Assembly: GCA_963776055.1 (NCBI GenBank)
Contig: CAVZLD010000005.1
Coordinates: 434,001 to 498,000, forward strand
Reading direction: 5' to 3'
DNA length: 64,000 nt
Origin: CAVZLD01 sp963776055
Lineage (GTDB): Bacteria; Planctomycetota; Planctomycetia; Pirellulales; Pirellulaceae
A program made the position numbers and the translations under genes. Below are positions 9,151 to 18,800 of the stretch, piece after piece (the stretch's first letter is position 1; each line of letters opens with the position of its first letter). The notes beneath the pieces were generated by a model. The model was given only the letters and a program-made list of their open reading frames with translations, was not told the DNA's origin and did not search any database.

Positions 9151-9621
9151 ATGTCCAAAGGACTCGTCTCCATCAAGTCCATCAAGGAATCTCCGGTCAA
9201 GCCGAAGCGGAAGGATCTGAAGCCGGGTGAAGTACTCTGCGATTATTGCCCAGCCAAGTGCTGTCACTATTTCGCTCTGCCGATGGATACGCCGGACGAG
9301 GCGCAGGACTACGACTATCTGCGCTGGTTCTTACTGCACGAACATGCAACCGTCTTTACCGAGGGGGAGGATTGGTACTTGCTAGTGCACACAACCTGCA
9401 AGCATTTGCAGGACGACTACCGTTGCGGAATCTACGAGACGCGTCCGCAGATCTGTCGGGAGTACTCGACCGACAACTGCGAGTATGACGAGGACGCGAC
9501 CTACGATCAGTATTTTGAAACGGCGGAGCAGATCCACGAATATGCCGAGGCCGTGCTGCCGCCGCGACGGCGTAAGGGGATTCGCAGCCCCAAACCTGCG
9601 TTGCTGCCGGTGGTGGTTTGA
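9151..9621 (+). CDS. YkgJ-type cysteine-cluster protein
   Basis: This 156-residue cytosolic protein carries the CxxCxxxCC pattern (CDYCPAKCC at about residues 30-38) followed by TCKHL, YRCGIYETRPQICREY and NCEY. This matches the YkgJ/UPF0153 family of putative zinc- or iron-cluster proteins (CxxCxxCC). Members are often proposed to bind metal and assist modification reactions, but the biochemical role is not settled. The extra acidic middle segment is usual for this family. Its TGA stop (9619-9621) lies 5 bases before the hisS ATG, so the two are probably translated from one message. A GGGGGG-TAGGAAG leader precedes the ATG. Confidence 0.82.
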   Translation: MSKGLVSIKSIKESPVKPKRKDLKPGEVLCDYCPAKCCHYFALPMDTPDEAQDYDYLRWFLLHEHATVFTEGEDWYLLVHTTCKHLQDDYRCGIYETRPQICREYSTDNCEYDEDATYDQYFETAEQIHEYAEAVLPPRRRKGIRSPKPALLPVVV

Positions 9622-9626
9622 GTGCT

Positions 9627-10952
9627 ATGGTCACGCCACGCACGTTGAAAGGCTTTCGGGATTTCTTGCCCGAAGCGATGATTCCGCGCGAACAGTTGAT
9701 GGACACGGCGCGGCGCGTGTACCGATCGTACGGCTACAGTCCGATCGACACGCCGGTGCTGGAGTACCTGGAGATATTGCTGGGCAAAGGTGGCGAGGAA
9801 TCCGACCGCCTGATGTACAGCTTCCAAGATCATGGCAAACGAGACGTGGGGATGCGGTTCGACCTGACGGTTCCGCTGGCTCGGTTCGCCGCCCAGCACG
9901 TGGGTCAGCTGGGCATTCCCTTCAAGCGTTATCACATTGCCAAGGTTTGGCGAGGTGAAAACACGCATCGCGGTCGGTATCGAGAGTTCATGCAATGTGA
10001 CTTCGACACGATCGGCACCGAGTCGGTGGCGGCCGATGTGGAAACGGTCTTGGTGATCCACGATCTGCTGCGCACCATCGGCATCGAGGAGTTCGTGGTT
10101 CGCGTGAACAATCGCCGCATCTTGACCGGGCTGTTGGCGAAGCTCGAATTGACGAAACAGTCGGTGCCAATTCTGCGTGCCTTGGACAAGCTGCCGAAGA
10201 TCGGTCCGGAGAAGGTTGCCGCGGAGATTGAGGCCACCACCGGCGCAACGGCCGAGCAAGCGCAAGCGGTCCTGGGTCTGTCACGTTTGACCGGCTCGAG
10301 CGATACGGTGCTGCGTGATCTGGAGCCGTTATTGGCGGGCAGCGAGGAGGGGCAGCAGGGTCTCCAGACGCTGCGCGAGATTCTGAATACGGTCGTTGCG
10401 GCGGGTGTTGCGTCGCAGCGAATCGCGGTGGACGTTTCGATCGCCCGTGGACTGGATTACTACACCGGCACGGTCGTGGAAACGTTTCTGACGCAGCTTC
10501 CCGAAATCGGCAGTGTGTGCTCCGGCGGGCGGTATGACAATTTGGCAAGCACCTACACCTCTCAGCGATTGCCCGGGATCGGTGCCTCGCTGGGACTCGA
10601 TCGACTGTTGGCCGCACTCGACGAACTTGGGCTGGTGCAAAAGGTCAGCACGCCAGCGCCACTCTTCATCCCTTTTTTCGACCGCGACCGCCTTCCGGAT
10701 TACGTTCGGCTGGCATCCCGACTGCGACAGGCGGGCTACGGCGTGGAGCTCTATCCCGAACCGAAGAAGCTGGGTCAGCAACTGAAGCACGCCGATCGGC
10801 GCGGCTTCCGTCTGGCGTTGATCGCCGGCCAGCGGGAGTTTGAAGCGGGCGTTTGCCAGGTAAAGGATCTGCGGACGTCGACCGCGGAAGACGTCTCGCT
10901 GGAGGGCGATGCCCTGATCGAAGCGGTGGGCCGGTTGCTCGCCGCCGAGTAG
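9627..10952 (+). CDS. hisS: Histidyl-tRNA synthetase
   Basis: This 441-residue class II aminoacyl-tRNA synthetase charges tRNA-His. I choose the ATG at 9627 (MVTPRTLKGFRDFLP); a TTG three codons earlier overlaps the preceding gene's stop. Motif 1 is in the N-terminal GYSPIDTPVLEYLE region. RFDLTVPLARF and the motif 2 arginine in KVWRGENTHRGRYREFMQCDFD follow. The histidine-specific block is IARGLDYYTGTVVE, then SVCSGGRYDNL. Motif 3 is PGIGASLGLDRLL. The C-terminal anticodon-binding domain (about residues 340-441) contains VELYPEPKKLGQQLKHADRR. The frame is complete, and the length is typical for bacterial HisRS. Confidence 0.97.
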   Translation: MVTPRTLKGFRDFLPEAMIPREQLMDTARRVYRSYGYSPIDTPVLEYLEILLGKGGEESDRLMYSFQDHGKRDVGMRFDLTVPLARFAAQHVGQLGIPFKRYHIAKVWRGENTHRGRYREFMQCDFDTIGTESVAADVETVLVIHDLLRTIGIEEFVVRVNNRRILTGLLAKLELTKQSVPILRALDKLPKIGPEKVAAEIEATTGATAEQAQAVLGLSRLTGSSDTVLRDLEPLLAGSEEGQQGLQTLREILNTVVAAGVASQRIAVDVSIARGLDYYTGTVVETFLTQLPEIGSVCSGGRYDNLASTYTSQRLPGIGASLGLDRLLAALDELGLVQKVSTPAPLFIPFFDRDRLPDYVRLASRLRQAGYGVELYPEPKKLGQQLKHADRRGFRLALIAGQREFEAGVCQVKDLRTSTAEDVSLEGDALIEAVGRLLAAE

Positions 10953-11043
10953 CGGGCAGATTTCCGAAGAAATCTGAAGTACAATAGGCGTCCGAGGATC
11001 GGTGCCGACCGTTTCCCGCTTCCGAGCAACTCTTCTCTCAGGA

Positions 11044-11280
11044 ATGATTGTGCAGATGCCTCGTTTCGCCCGCCGGCTATGGCTCGCTCTGATCACGTTC
11101 ACGATGAATGGCTGGGTTCTCACGGCGCTCGGCTGGGCCGCTTCCGCGCCGCAGGAGGCGGTTCAGGAAAAGAACTACGTGCCCGCCTACATCATCGTGA
11201 TCATGGCGGTCGTGCTTGGCCTGACGGCCATCTGTCGGATGGGCAAACGCTCGGCCGATATCCGCCGGACGACCAATTAG
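11044..11280 (+). CDS. Small membrane protein of unknown function
   Basis: From the ATG at 11044 the product has 78 residues; a GTG at 11002 and an ATG at 11056 (with AGGA upstream) are alternatives. Residues about 9-35 form a signal-like helix (LWLALITFTMNGWVLTALGWAAS), then a short periplasmic stretch, then a second membrane helix (AYIIVIMAVVLGLTAICRMG) and a basic tail. I do not recognise the family. It follows hisS by 91 bases, and the next gene starts 18 bases later, so it may be part of the same transcript. Confidence 0.55.
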   Translation: MIVQMPRFARRLWLALITFTMNGWVLTALGWAASAPQEAVQEKNYVPAYIIVIMAVVLGLTAICRMGKRSADIRRTTN

Positions 11281-11298
11281 TGCACGCGAGTCTGGCGG

Positions 11299-11730
11299 AT
11301 GTCTGTCCACGTACTGATGCAGGCTTGGCCGCAACGTTTCCTGGAGACCGTCTGCACGACCCCGGACGGAGAGCAGCGGACCGGCCTGCCCATCGAAACG
11401 TCCGACCTGTCCGACTGCCTTTCGGTTTTTTTTGACGATGTGCTGGAGCAGTTACAGCAATGGCCGCGGATGTTCGCCGAGCCGGACGGATCCTGGGTAT
11501 GGGTTGCTGAAGACGCCTCGAATGGATGGCAACTGGACGGCCAGCTGCACGATGGACCCACCGGCCTGCTGGCGATGGAAGTGAAGGGGCACGCCCCGGT
11601 GGCCTGTTGGGAAGCGCTGCTGCGGACTCTCGCATGGCCTGACCGCCGAATTCTCTTTCAGTTAATCCGCGAAGGGATCTATCTGGATGAGCAGGAATTC
11701 TCGGCGCACCTGCGGACAGTGCAGGAATAG
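11299..11730 (+). CDS. Conserved hypothetical protein
   Basis: This is a 143-residue soluble protein (MSVHVLMQAWPQ) with no signal peptide or membrane segment. It is tryptophan-rich (about six Trp) and moderately acidic, and the composition looks like a real folded protein rather than a shadow frame. I see no catalytic motif and do not recognise the family. It follows the small membrane protein by 18 bases and precedes the FAD oxidoreductase by 72 bases, all on the plus strand. Confidence 0.55.
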   Translation: MSVHVLMQAWPQRFLETVCTTPDGEQRTGLPIETSDLSDCLSVFFDDVLEQLQQWPRMFAEPDGSWVWVAEDASNGWQLDGQLHDGPTGLLAMEVKGHAPVACWEALLRTLAWPDRRILFQLIREGIYLDEQEFSAHLRTVQE

Positions 11731-11802
11731 ACTGAAGTTGTAAGTCGGATCGCCCAGCTGCTGGCCGGTCGATTGTCCTTGTGGGAGCGGAAGAAAAGTC
11801 GC

Positions 11803-13428
11803 ATGAAACCTCAACAAACGAAATACGACTGCATCGTGATCGGGGGAGGCCATAACGGTCTGGTGACGGCTGCCTATCTGGCGCAAGCGGGCAAATCCGT
11901 GTGTGTTTTGGAGCGACGACACCTGTTAGGCGGTTGCACCGTCACCGAAGAACTCTTGCCGGGGTACCGTTTGTCGACGGCCGCCTACGTAATCAGCCTG
12001 TTTCTACCGGATATCATCCGCGACCTGCGTTTGAAACCGTACGGACTGAAGATCCTGCCGCGCAACCCCTCGTCGTTCACGCCGTTACCGGATGGCCGGT
12101 CCTTGCTGCTCGGCCACGACATGGCGCAGAATCAGCGGGAGATCGCGAAATTCAGTGCGCGGGATGCCGAACGTTATCCCCAGTACAATGCGCTGCTGGA
12201 ACGCGTGGCCCGCGTACTTGATCCGCTGCTGAACCAATCTGCGCGGACCCGTTGCCGCTGTCTCGCGAGTGGCGAACGATTGGGGTCGGCAAGCGCATGC
12301 GCGACGCGCGGAAAGTCCTGGGGATCTACCAGGCGCTATCGCAGTTGGGTGACGATACGCCGGCGGCGGTGGAACTTTTGAGCGGCGCGGCGCGACCGCT
12401 CCTGGAAAAATGGTTTGAGGCGGATGTTCTGCGAGCCACGCTGGCGACGGATGCAATCATTGGTGCTTTTGCGTCGATCTCCGCGCCCGGCACCGCGTAT
12501 GTTCTGTTGCATCACGTGATGGGCGAAGCCGGTGGTGCCCGAGGTGTCTGGGGCTATGTGCAAGGCGGCATGGGAGGCTTGGCCGACGCGCTGGAAAAGG
12601 CCTGCGTTGACCTTCGGGTCGACATCCGTCGGGAAGCTCCGGTCGAATCGATCCTGACTCGCGACGGACAGGTGTTCGGTGTGACGCTGCACGGCGGCGG
12701 GATCCTCGAAGCCCCCGTGGTCGCGTCGAGTGTCGATGCGCACCATACCTTTGAGCGTTTCTTGCGGCCGGAAGATCTTCCGGCGAAGTTTCGTGAGGCA
12801 GTCGCCGGAATCGATTACGCTTCCGCATCGGCAAAAATCAACCTGGCACTCTCCGAACCACCCCGGTTCTCGGCCGCAACCACCGACGCACTCGGCCCTC
12901 ATCACCACGGCACGATGCACATTGCCCCTACGCTCGACTTCATTGAACTGCGCATACGATGATGCCAAGTACGGGCGGCCCAGCCAGGAACCGATCCTGG
13001 AAATGACGATGCCGAGCGCGGTGGACCCCACTCTGGCACCGGAAGGGCATCACGTCGCATCCATCTTTGTGCAGTACGCGCCGTACCAACTCGCGGAGGG
13101 CAGTTGGGATGAGATCAAGGAATCCTTTGGCGACCGCTGTATTGAGCTGTTGGCACGTTACGCCCCGAATGTGCCTCAAGCCATCCTGCATCGCCAAGTT
13201 GTCACCCCCTTGGACCTCGAGCGGACTTGGGGCCTGACGGGAGGCAACATCATGCAGGGCGCCATGAATCTGAATCAGCTCTACTGCTTCCGGCCCGTCG
13301 CCGGTTGGGCCGACCATCGCACGCCCGTGAAGGGACTTTATCTGTGCGGCGCCGCCAGCCATCCCGGAGGCGGTGTGATCGGCGCTTGTGGCAAGAACGC
13401 GGCCACAGAGATTCTGCGAGATCATTAG
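11803..13428 (+). CDS. Phytoene desaturase-like FAD oxidoreductase (frameshifted)
   Basis: Read across two frame breaks this is a protein of about 540 residues. The start is the ATG at 11803 (MKPQQTKYDCIVIGGGHNG), with the FAD-binding GxGxxG as VIGGGHNGLVTAAYLA followed by VLERRHLLGGCT. Breaks lie near 12245 (LLNQSA to PLPLSREW) and 12952 (FIELR to AYDDAKYG). After correction the C-terminus has LTGGNIMQGAMNL and GLYLCGAASHPGGGVIGACGKNAA, the FAD-closing motif of the phytoene desaturase/PYROXD2 family. Such proteins oxidise carotenoid-like or other hydrophobic substrates, and the PYROXD2-like branch has no firm substrate. No carotenoid genes are nearby, so I would not call it a carotenoid enzyme. 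The breaks look like single-base errors. Confidence 0.8.
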
Positions 13429-13504
13429 TGCCGCTGACTCCTCTTTTCGTATCATGGGTGCACGAGTTTCTCGACGCATCACCGGATCGAAAGGTAGACG
13501 TACG

Positions 13505-15073
13505 ATGAGTATCTCGGCAAAGCATTCGGCCTGGATGACCGAGGCCCGTGCACGCATTCACTCCGCCTACGATCCGCAACTGTTTCAATCCGCTGGCGAA
13601 CGACTCATTCAACAGCTCGAGCAGCATTTCCGTCGCATTCAGTCTTCGCAGGACCACGTGTTGAATTGGCAGTCGCCCGGCGACAATATCGCCGCGGCCC
13701 GCCAGCCGCTCACCGCTCCCCCGCCGAGTCACACTCCGGAGGAGCAAGTGACCGCCTTCGCGCAGCGCATCGGACAGATGCTGGACCATGGACACAATCT
13801 GCACGATCCACGGTATATCGGACACCAAGTCCCTGCCCCGGTGCCACTCGCCGGACTGTTTGATGCACTGGGAGCGATTACGAACCAGGTCATGGCGGTG
13901 TACGAGATGGGCCCCTGGGCCACGGCGGTCGAGCGGGCGGTGGTGGAACAGCTGGGGCAGCGCATCGGCTGGGAACCCGGCTCCTTCGCCGGATTGGCGA
14001 CACACGGCGGATCCCTGGCCAACCTAACCGCGCTTCTGACAGCACGGAACGTGGTGCAGGCCGACAGTTGGGAAGGCGGCGTCGGCAGTTCGCGAACGCC
14101 GAACTTGGTCGTGCACGCCGATGCACACTATTGCATCACGCGCGCGGCCGGAGTGCTTGGTCTCGGCACGCGAAACGTGCTTCGCGCTGCACTGGACGAG
14201 ACCCGCAAGATCGATGTCCAACGGCTGGACGACCAATTGAACGAGCTGCGCCAACGCAACGTACCCCTGTTAGGCGTGGTCGCCTGCGCGTGCTCCACGC
14301 CCATTGGCGCGTTCGATCGCCTGGACGACATCGCGGATGTGTGCCGACGGCACGAGCTGTGGTTGCACGTCGACGCTGCTCACGGCGGCGCTGTCTGCTT
14401 CAGTGACCGGCATCGTCACCTTGTGCATGGATGGAACCAAGCCGACAGCGTTGTCTGGGATGCTCACAAGATGTTATTCGTCCCGGCTCTTTGCGCCTTC
14501 GTCTTCTACCGCAATCGCCAGCACCGCTTTGAAACGTTTCAACAAGACGCGCCCTATCTGTTTGACCCTTCCGCGCCGGGGATGGCGGATTTCGACAGTG
14601 GGCTGGTGACCGTCGAATGCACCAAGCGCGCCGCGGTGTATGGATTGTGGGGAACTTGGGCCCTGTTTGGCCCGCAGCTATTCGCCGATATGGTCGATGT
14701 GACGTTTGCCACCGCCCGGCAGTTGTACGAGTTGTTGGATCAGGCGGTCGATTTCGAGCCTCTGCACGTTCCCGAATGCAACATCGTTGTCTTTCGACAC
14801 CTGCCGGCGACGATTCGGGATCAGACTCCCGAGAAGGTTGGAGCGTTCCAACACATTTTGCGCCGCCGCCTGATTGAATCGGGCGAATTCTACATTGTGC
14901 AAAACACGCTCGATGGGATCGGTGCCCTGCGGGTCGCGGTCTGTAATCCCTTAACCAGCGAGGATCACTTGCGGAATCTATTGGCGACACTTCGGCGGCT
15001 CGGGCAAGAGATCCTGGAGGGCACACCGGCTAGCGCGGATTCGTCAAGCCGGATGAATGAAGGGTCGCCATGA
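13505..15073 (+). CDS. PLP-dependent group II decarboxylase
   Basis: The ATG at 13505 (MSISAKHSAW) gives 522 residues; 39 codons upstream in frame lack family sequence. It is a fold-type I PLP enzyme of the glutamate/aromatic-amino-acid/diaminobutyrate decarboxylase group: HNLHDPRYIGHQVPAP near residue 98, THGGSLANLTALLTAR, HADAHYCITRAAGVLGLG, LHVDAAHGGA with the PLP-binding aspartate, and SVVWDAHKMLF with the PLP lysine at residue 322. It should decarboxylate an amino acid such as aspartate, glutamate, tyrosine or diaminobutyrate, but the substrate is not readable from sequence. Its TGA overlaps the ATG of the next small membrane gene (ATGA at 15070-15073), so translation is probably coupled. 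It follows the FAD oxidoreductase by 76 bases. Confidence 0.85.
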   Translation: MSISAKHSAWMTEARARIHSAYDPQLFQSAGERLIQQLEQHFRRIQSSQDHVLNWQSPGDNIAAARQPLTAPPPSHTPEEQVTAFAQRIGQMLDHGHNLHDPRYIGHQVPAPVPLAGLFDALGAITNQVMAVYEMGPWATAVERAVVEQLGQRIGWEPGSFAGLATHGGSLANLTALLTARNVVQADSWEGGVGSSRTPNLVVHADAHYCITRAAGVLGLGTRNVLRAALDETRKIDVQRLDDQLNELRQRNVPLLGVVACACSTPIGAFDRLDDIADVCRRHELWLHVDAAHGGAVCFSDRHRHLVHGWNQADSVVWDAHKMLFVPALCAFVFYRNRQHRFETFQQDAPYLFDPSAPGMADFDSGLVTVECTKRAAVYGLWGTWALFGPQLFADMVDVTFATARQLYELLDQAVDFEPLHVPECNIVVFRHLPATIRDQTPEKVGAFQHILRRRLIESGEFYIVQNTLDGIGALRVAVCNPLTSEDHLRNLLATLRRLGQEILEGTPASADSSSRMNEGSP

Positions 15074-15375
15074 ACCACGATGCGCGGCAAGCAGCGATCT
15101 GGAATCTGCTGCGTTTCGTGCTGTACGATCACTATCCGCCGCGATTGTTCGTGTTTCTTCCGCTATACAGGTTGCTCCGACGCCGGCTGCGATTCCCGAT
15201 GGCCATCAGCAATTTTCTGGTATGGTCGGTGAGCGCCGTGCTGCACAGCGGCGCGCTGCTCCTTCTGGGACATCCCGTTGCCGCAGCGGTCTTCTTCCTG
15301 GTGTTTTTCGTTCTGGGCGTCGTCTCGACCGCGGTCGTGCGGGCTTCCAAGCGGACATCCGCTCAGGCACGATGA
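15070..15375 (+). CDS. Small membrane protein coupled to the decarboxylase
   Basis: This 101-residue protein starts within the stop of the decarboxylase gene (ATGA overlap). It has an amphipathic N-terminus (ARQAAIWNLLRFVLYDHYPP), then two membrane helices (FLVWSVSAVLHSGALLLLG and AAAVFFLVFFVLGVVSTAVV), and a basic tail. I do not recognise the family with certainty; the segment RRRLRFPMAISNFLVWSVSA recalls the last part of MBOAT-like or other membrane enzymes, but it is too short to be one. The overlap suggests it serves the decarboxylase. Confidence 0.6.
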   Translation: MNHDARQAAIWNLLRFVLYDHYPPRLFVFLPLYRLLRRRLRFPMAISNFLVWSVSAVLHSGALLLLGHPVAAAVFFLVFFVLGVVSTAVVRASKRTSAQAR

Positions 15376-15885
15376 TCCCTCCCTTTGCACCGGCCAGCCA
15401 GGTGAGCAGATCACGGGAGATCATGCCGGTCGCCGCCGAATCAATGCGGCACAAAACGGGCAGTCAAGAAGATTGAATCCCTCCTGGCGTGCCATTAGAA
15501 TCAAGCACGACGGCCCGTCGCCGCATTCATCGACGGTGGCTACGAAGCAGGCTCGTATCCCGGCGCAGTGCGAGCCGTTCCGGAACCCACCGGACTGGCG
15601 CTGTTGCTCCTGGGATTGCGGATACTCGGTGGTTGGCGTCGACGGTAGGCCACGGACGGTTGGCTGCGGGGCACACTCTTGCCAGAGATGGTACGACGAT
15701 TCGGTGGTTGGCTGGATCCAACGTCGCACGCCCTTCCGCGCGGAAGGGCGTGCGATCTTGCGTGTCGGATTTGACAGAAATTGACACCCTCTCCCGCTTG
15801 CGGGAGGGTTGAGTCTCCACGGAGACTCCGGCCGTCGTCGTGAGTTCCCACAAGATGGATTCCCAAGACACTTGACTTCGCGGAT
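15376..15885. other. Convergent intergenic region with inverted repeats
   Basis: This gap lies between two converging genes. It holds a perfect 30-base palindrome (15725-15754, listed separately), an imperfect CTCCCGC/GCGGGAG hairpin at 15791-15806 and a GAGTCTCC-AC-GGAGACTC hairpin at 15811-15828. The frames that cross it do not look like protein. Confidence 0.6.
15725..15754. terminator. Perfect palindrome, likely bidirectional terminator
   Basis: The sequence reads the same on both strands over 30 bases, with arms CGCACGCCCTTCCG and CGGAAGGGCGTGCG around a CG centre. It sits between the converging small-membrane-protein gene and the hybrid kinase gene. No T tract follows on either strand, so classical intrinsic termination is not proven. 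It could also be a protein-binding site or a transcript-end stabiliser. Confidence 0.5.
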
Positions 15886-18800
15886 TCAGGTCGAGATCGC
15901 TTGGGTTTCGGGGGCAACCGATTTCAGGGCGGCGAAGAATTCTTCCGGCTCGAGCGGTTTGGAGACGTAGCCATCCATGCCAGCGTCAAGGCACCGTTCG
16001 CGTGATCCACTGAGCGCGTGGGCCGTTAACGCGATGATCGGTGTGTGCTGTTCGCGAGATGTTTCCAGCTCCCGGATCCGAGCGGTTGCTGTCAGCCCAT
16101 CCATTTCGGGCATTTCAATATCCATGAAGATCGCATCGAACCGTTGTTCCTGCCACGCGTCGATCGCCTCCTGACCGGTGCCCACGATCACGACTTCGTG
16201 CCCGGCAAGTTCTAACAGGCCGGCCGCGACCGCTTGATTGACCGGACTATCGTCAGCCACTAGCAACCGCAGGGGGCGATTGGCCAAGGACTGACCGGCA
16301 AACGACGGCGGAGGTTCGGGCGATTTCATGGTCGCGTGCAGGGCTGCGACGAGTTCTTCCGTCTTGGGTGGTTTCGAGAGACAGAAACCGATCCCCAGCT
16401 CCTCGCACTGCTCCGCGATTTCCACGCGTCCCGCGGGCAGCAGGACGACCACCGAACGCTGGTCCTGTTGCTCCATTTGTCGCAGCGACTGCAACAGATC
16501 CTGCGGTGAGCCCGGGCGACTCGGCAAATCGATGACCAGCACCTCAGGCGAACGCTGCGCGGTATCGTCTTCGGACCGCAGGTCTTCGCCCGTTTCGACC
16601 AGAAAGCCGTGTTGTTCCAATATTTCGCGGTAGGTGTCTCGCGATTTCGAATGTGTCGACACCAGCCGTACTGCTCGCTGTGGAGGGTCGGTTGCGGCCG
16701 GTATCGTCGGTGGCTTCGAGTCGAGCCCTTCCATCTGCACAAGAAGATGGAAACGGCTTCCCTTTCCAACCTCGCTCTCCACCCAGATTCGGCCGCCCAT
16801 CAGCCGTGCCAGTTCAGCGCAGATGGCCAATCCCAAGCCGGTGCCTCCGTATCGCCGCGTCATGGAATTGTCGCTCTGGCGAAATGCTTCAAAGATCGCC
16901 TGCTTGCGATCATCCGGAATACCGATCCCGGTGTCCTCCACGACGAAGTGCACGGTTGTCGCTCCGTCGGAAGGCGTCGAACAGTGCACGCGAACCGCCA
17001 CTTCACCGCGATCGGTGAACTTGATCGCGTTCCCGACCAGGTTGATCACAATTTGACGCAGCCGACCGGGATCTCCCTGCAGTCGAGCGGGCACACTGGG
17101 GTCGACCGCACAGATCAGTTCCAATCCCTTTTGCGCCGCGCTGACCGCCAGCAGCCGCACGGCATCTTCGACCGTATCCGCCACGGAGAACGGGATCGAC
17201 TCCAGTTCCAGCCGCTGGGCCTCAATCTTCGAGAAGTCGAGAATGTCGTTGATCAGCGCCAGGAGCGAGTTGGCGGAGTCCTTCACCATGGTCAGGTAGT
17301 TGCGCTGTCGCTTCGAGATCTCGGTGTTCAGCGCGAGCTCCGTCATCCCCAGGATCCCATTCATCGGCGTTCGGATTTCGTGGCTGACAGCCGCGAGGAA
17401 TCGGCTCTTTGCCAGATTGGCCGCTTCGGCATCCTGCTTGGCCACCATCAGCTCTTTTTGCGCCGAGAGCAATTCCTGCGTGAGTCGTTCCAATTGACGA
17501 TTGGACTTCGCCAGTTCCTGCGCCGGAGTTCTGCGGCGGCCGTTCGTTCCGCGACACGACGTTCCAAGGTTTCATTCAACGTCTGCAGCTGCGTAAAGCC
17601 CTCGGCATTTTCAAGCGCCGCGCCGGCGACCGTCGCGATGAAATCCGCCAACCGTTGCTCCACCGGTCCAAAAAGATCCCGCACCTGCTGGTGGGTCACG
17701 TACAGGCAGGCCGTGGCAACTCCACGGACGCAAAGCGGTACGCAGAGTACGGACTGTTGGGCGGACGATCCGGCATCGGTGCCATCGTGGGGTGAGTTCT
17801 CATCAAAGGCCAGGGGGCGCTGTGTCCGAATCACCTCTCGTACTCGATCCGCGTTCCATTTTCCGGGAAGACTGCCAGCCACGGGAAGGAAGGTTTCGTT
17901 TTCCGGGTCTCCGTCTCGCTGCAACACCAGGCAATGTTCGGCGCAGCAAGCGGAGCGCGGCGGAGCGGGCCTCACCGTAGATCAGTTCGCGCGAAAGGGC
18001 CGAGGCAATGCGGCGTCCCCAATCGAGCACGCTATCGAAGCGATCGGATAGCGACAGGGTCGGCGGTGCCGCGGAAGGCACCAGATCGGTAGTATTCCCG
18101 GTAAAGGCGTGCAGTTCTCCCAGGAGTTTTTGGGCCGCCACTCGGCTGGAATCCGCATCCGGCCAGTCGAGCTCCCGGCCCAATTCGGAGATCATCACAA
18201 GGGTTTGGGCCTGCTCCCATCGAGCTTCCTGGCTGTGTGCCAGTTGCAGACTGCGTTGCAGCAGCCGACGTACGGTCCGCGGGGCACCGAGCATCCGCGC
18301 AGTGCCGCGAGCTCTCGCAACGCATGCGGCAACTCGTTGCGACACCGCCAACCTTCGCGAATCGCCTGCCGGGCAACCGATTCGGCTCGACGCAGCAATC
18401 GGATTCGTCGTTCGGGAGTATGATCCTGCAGTTGAGTTGCCTGCAATCGCAGTACGGTCGCCAGCCACGGCCGGTACGGCAACGTGTAGGCATTGCAGAT
18501 TCCCGCTTGATCCACTTCGGCGATTGCCTGCTCCAGGATCTCCGCCGCTCCCGAGCAATCGCCCTTTCGCACCAGGCATAACCCTTTTGCGAACAGGACC
18601 TGCGCACGACCTTGAACATCCCGCTGTGGGCGATGGACCTCTTGCTCGAGAATTTCCTCCGGTACCGTACCGCGGGTCACTCGGGCCCAAACATCGAGAA
18701 TAATCGCGGAAGCCTGCTCATCACCCAATTCAATCCCGGATCGGTAATTACATTGGGCCTCCTTCAGCGCGGCATCGGCGTTCCCCAGACGGTACAACGA

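Noticed and set aside
11803..13428. Carotenoid pathway assignment for the FAD oxidoreductase
   Set aside because: No phytoene synthase or other carotenoid gene is nearby and the family also contains the unrelated PYROXD2-like branch.
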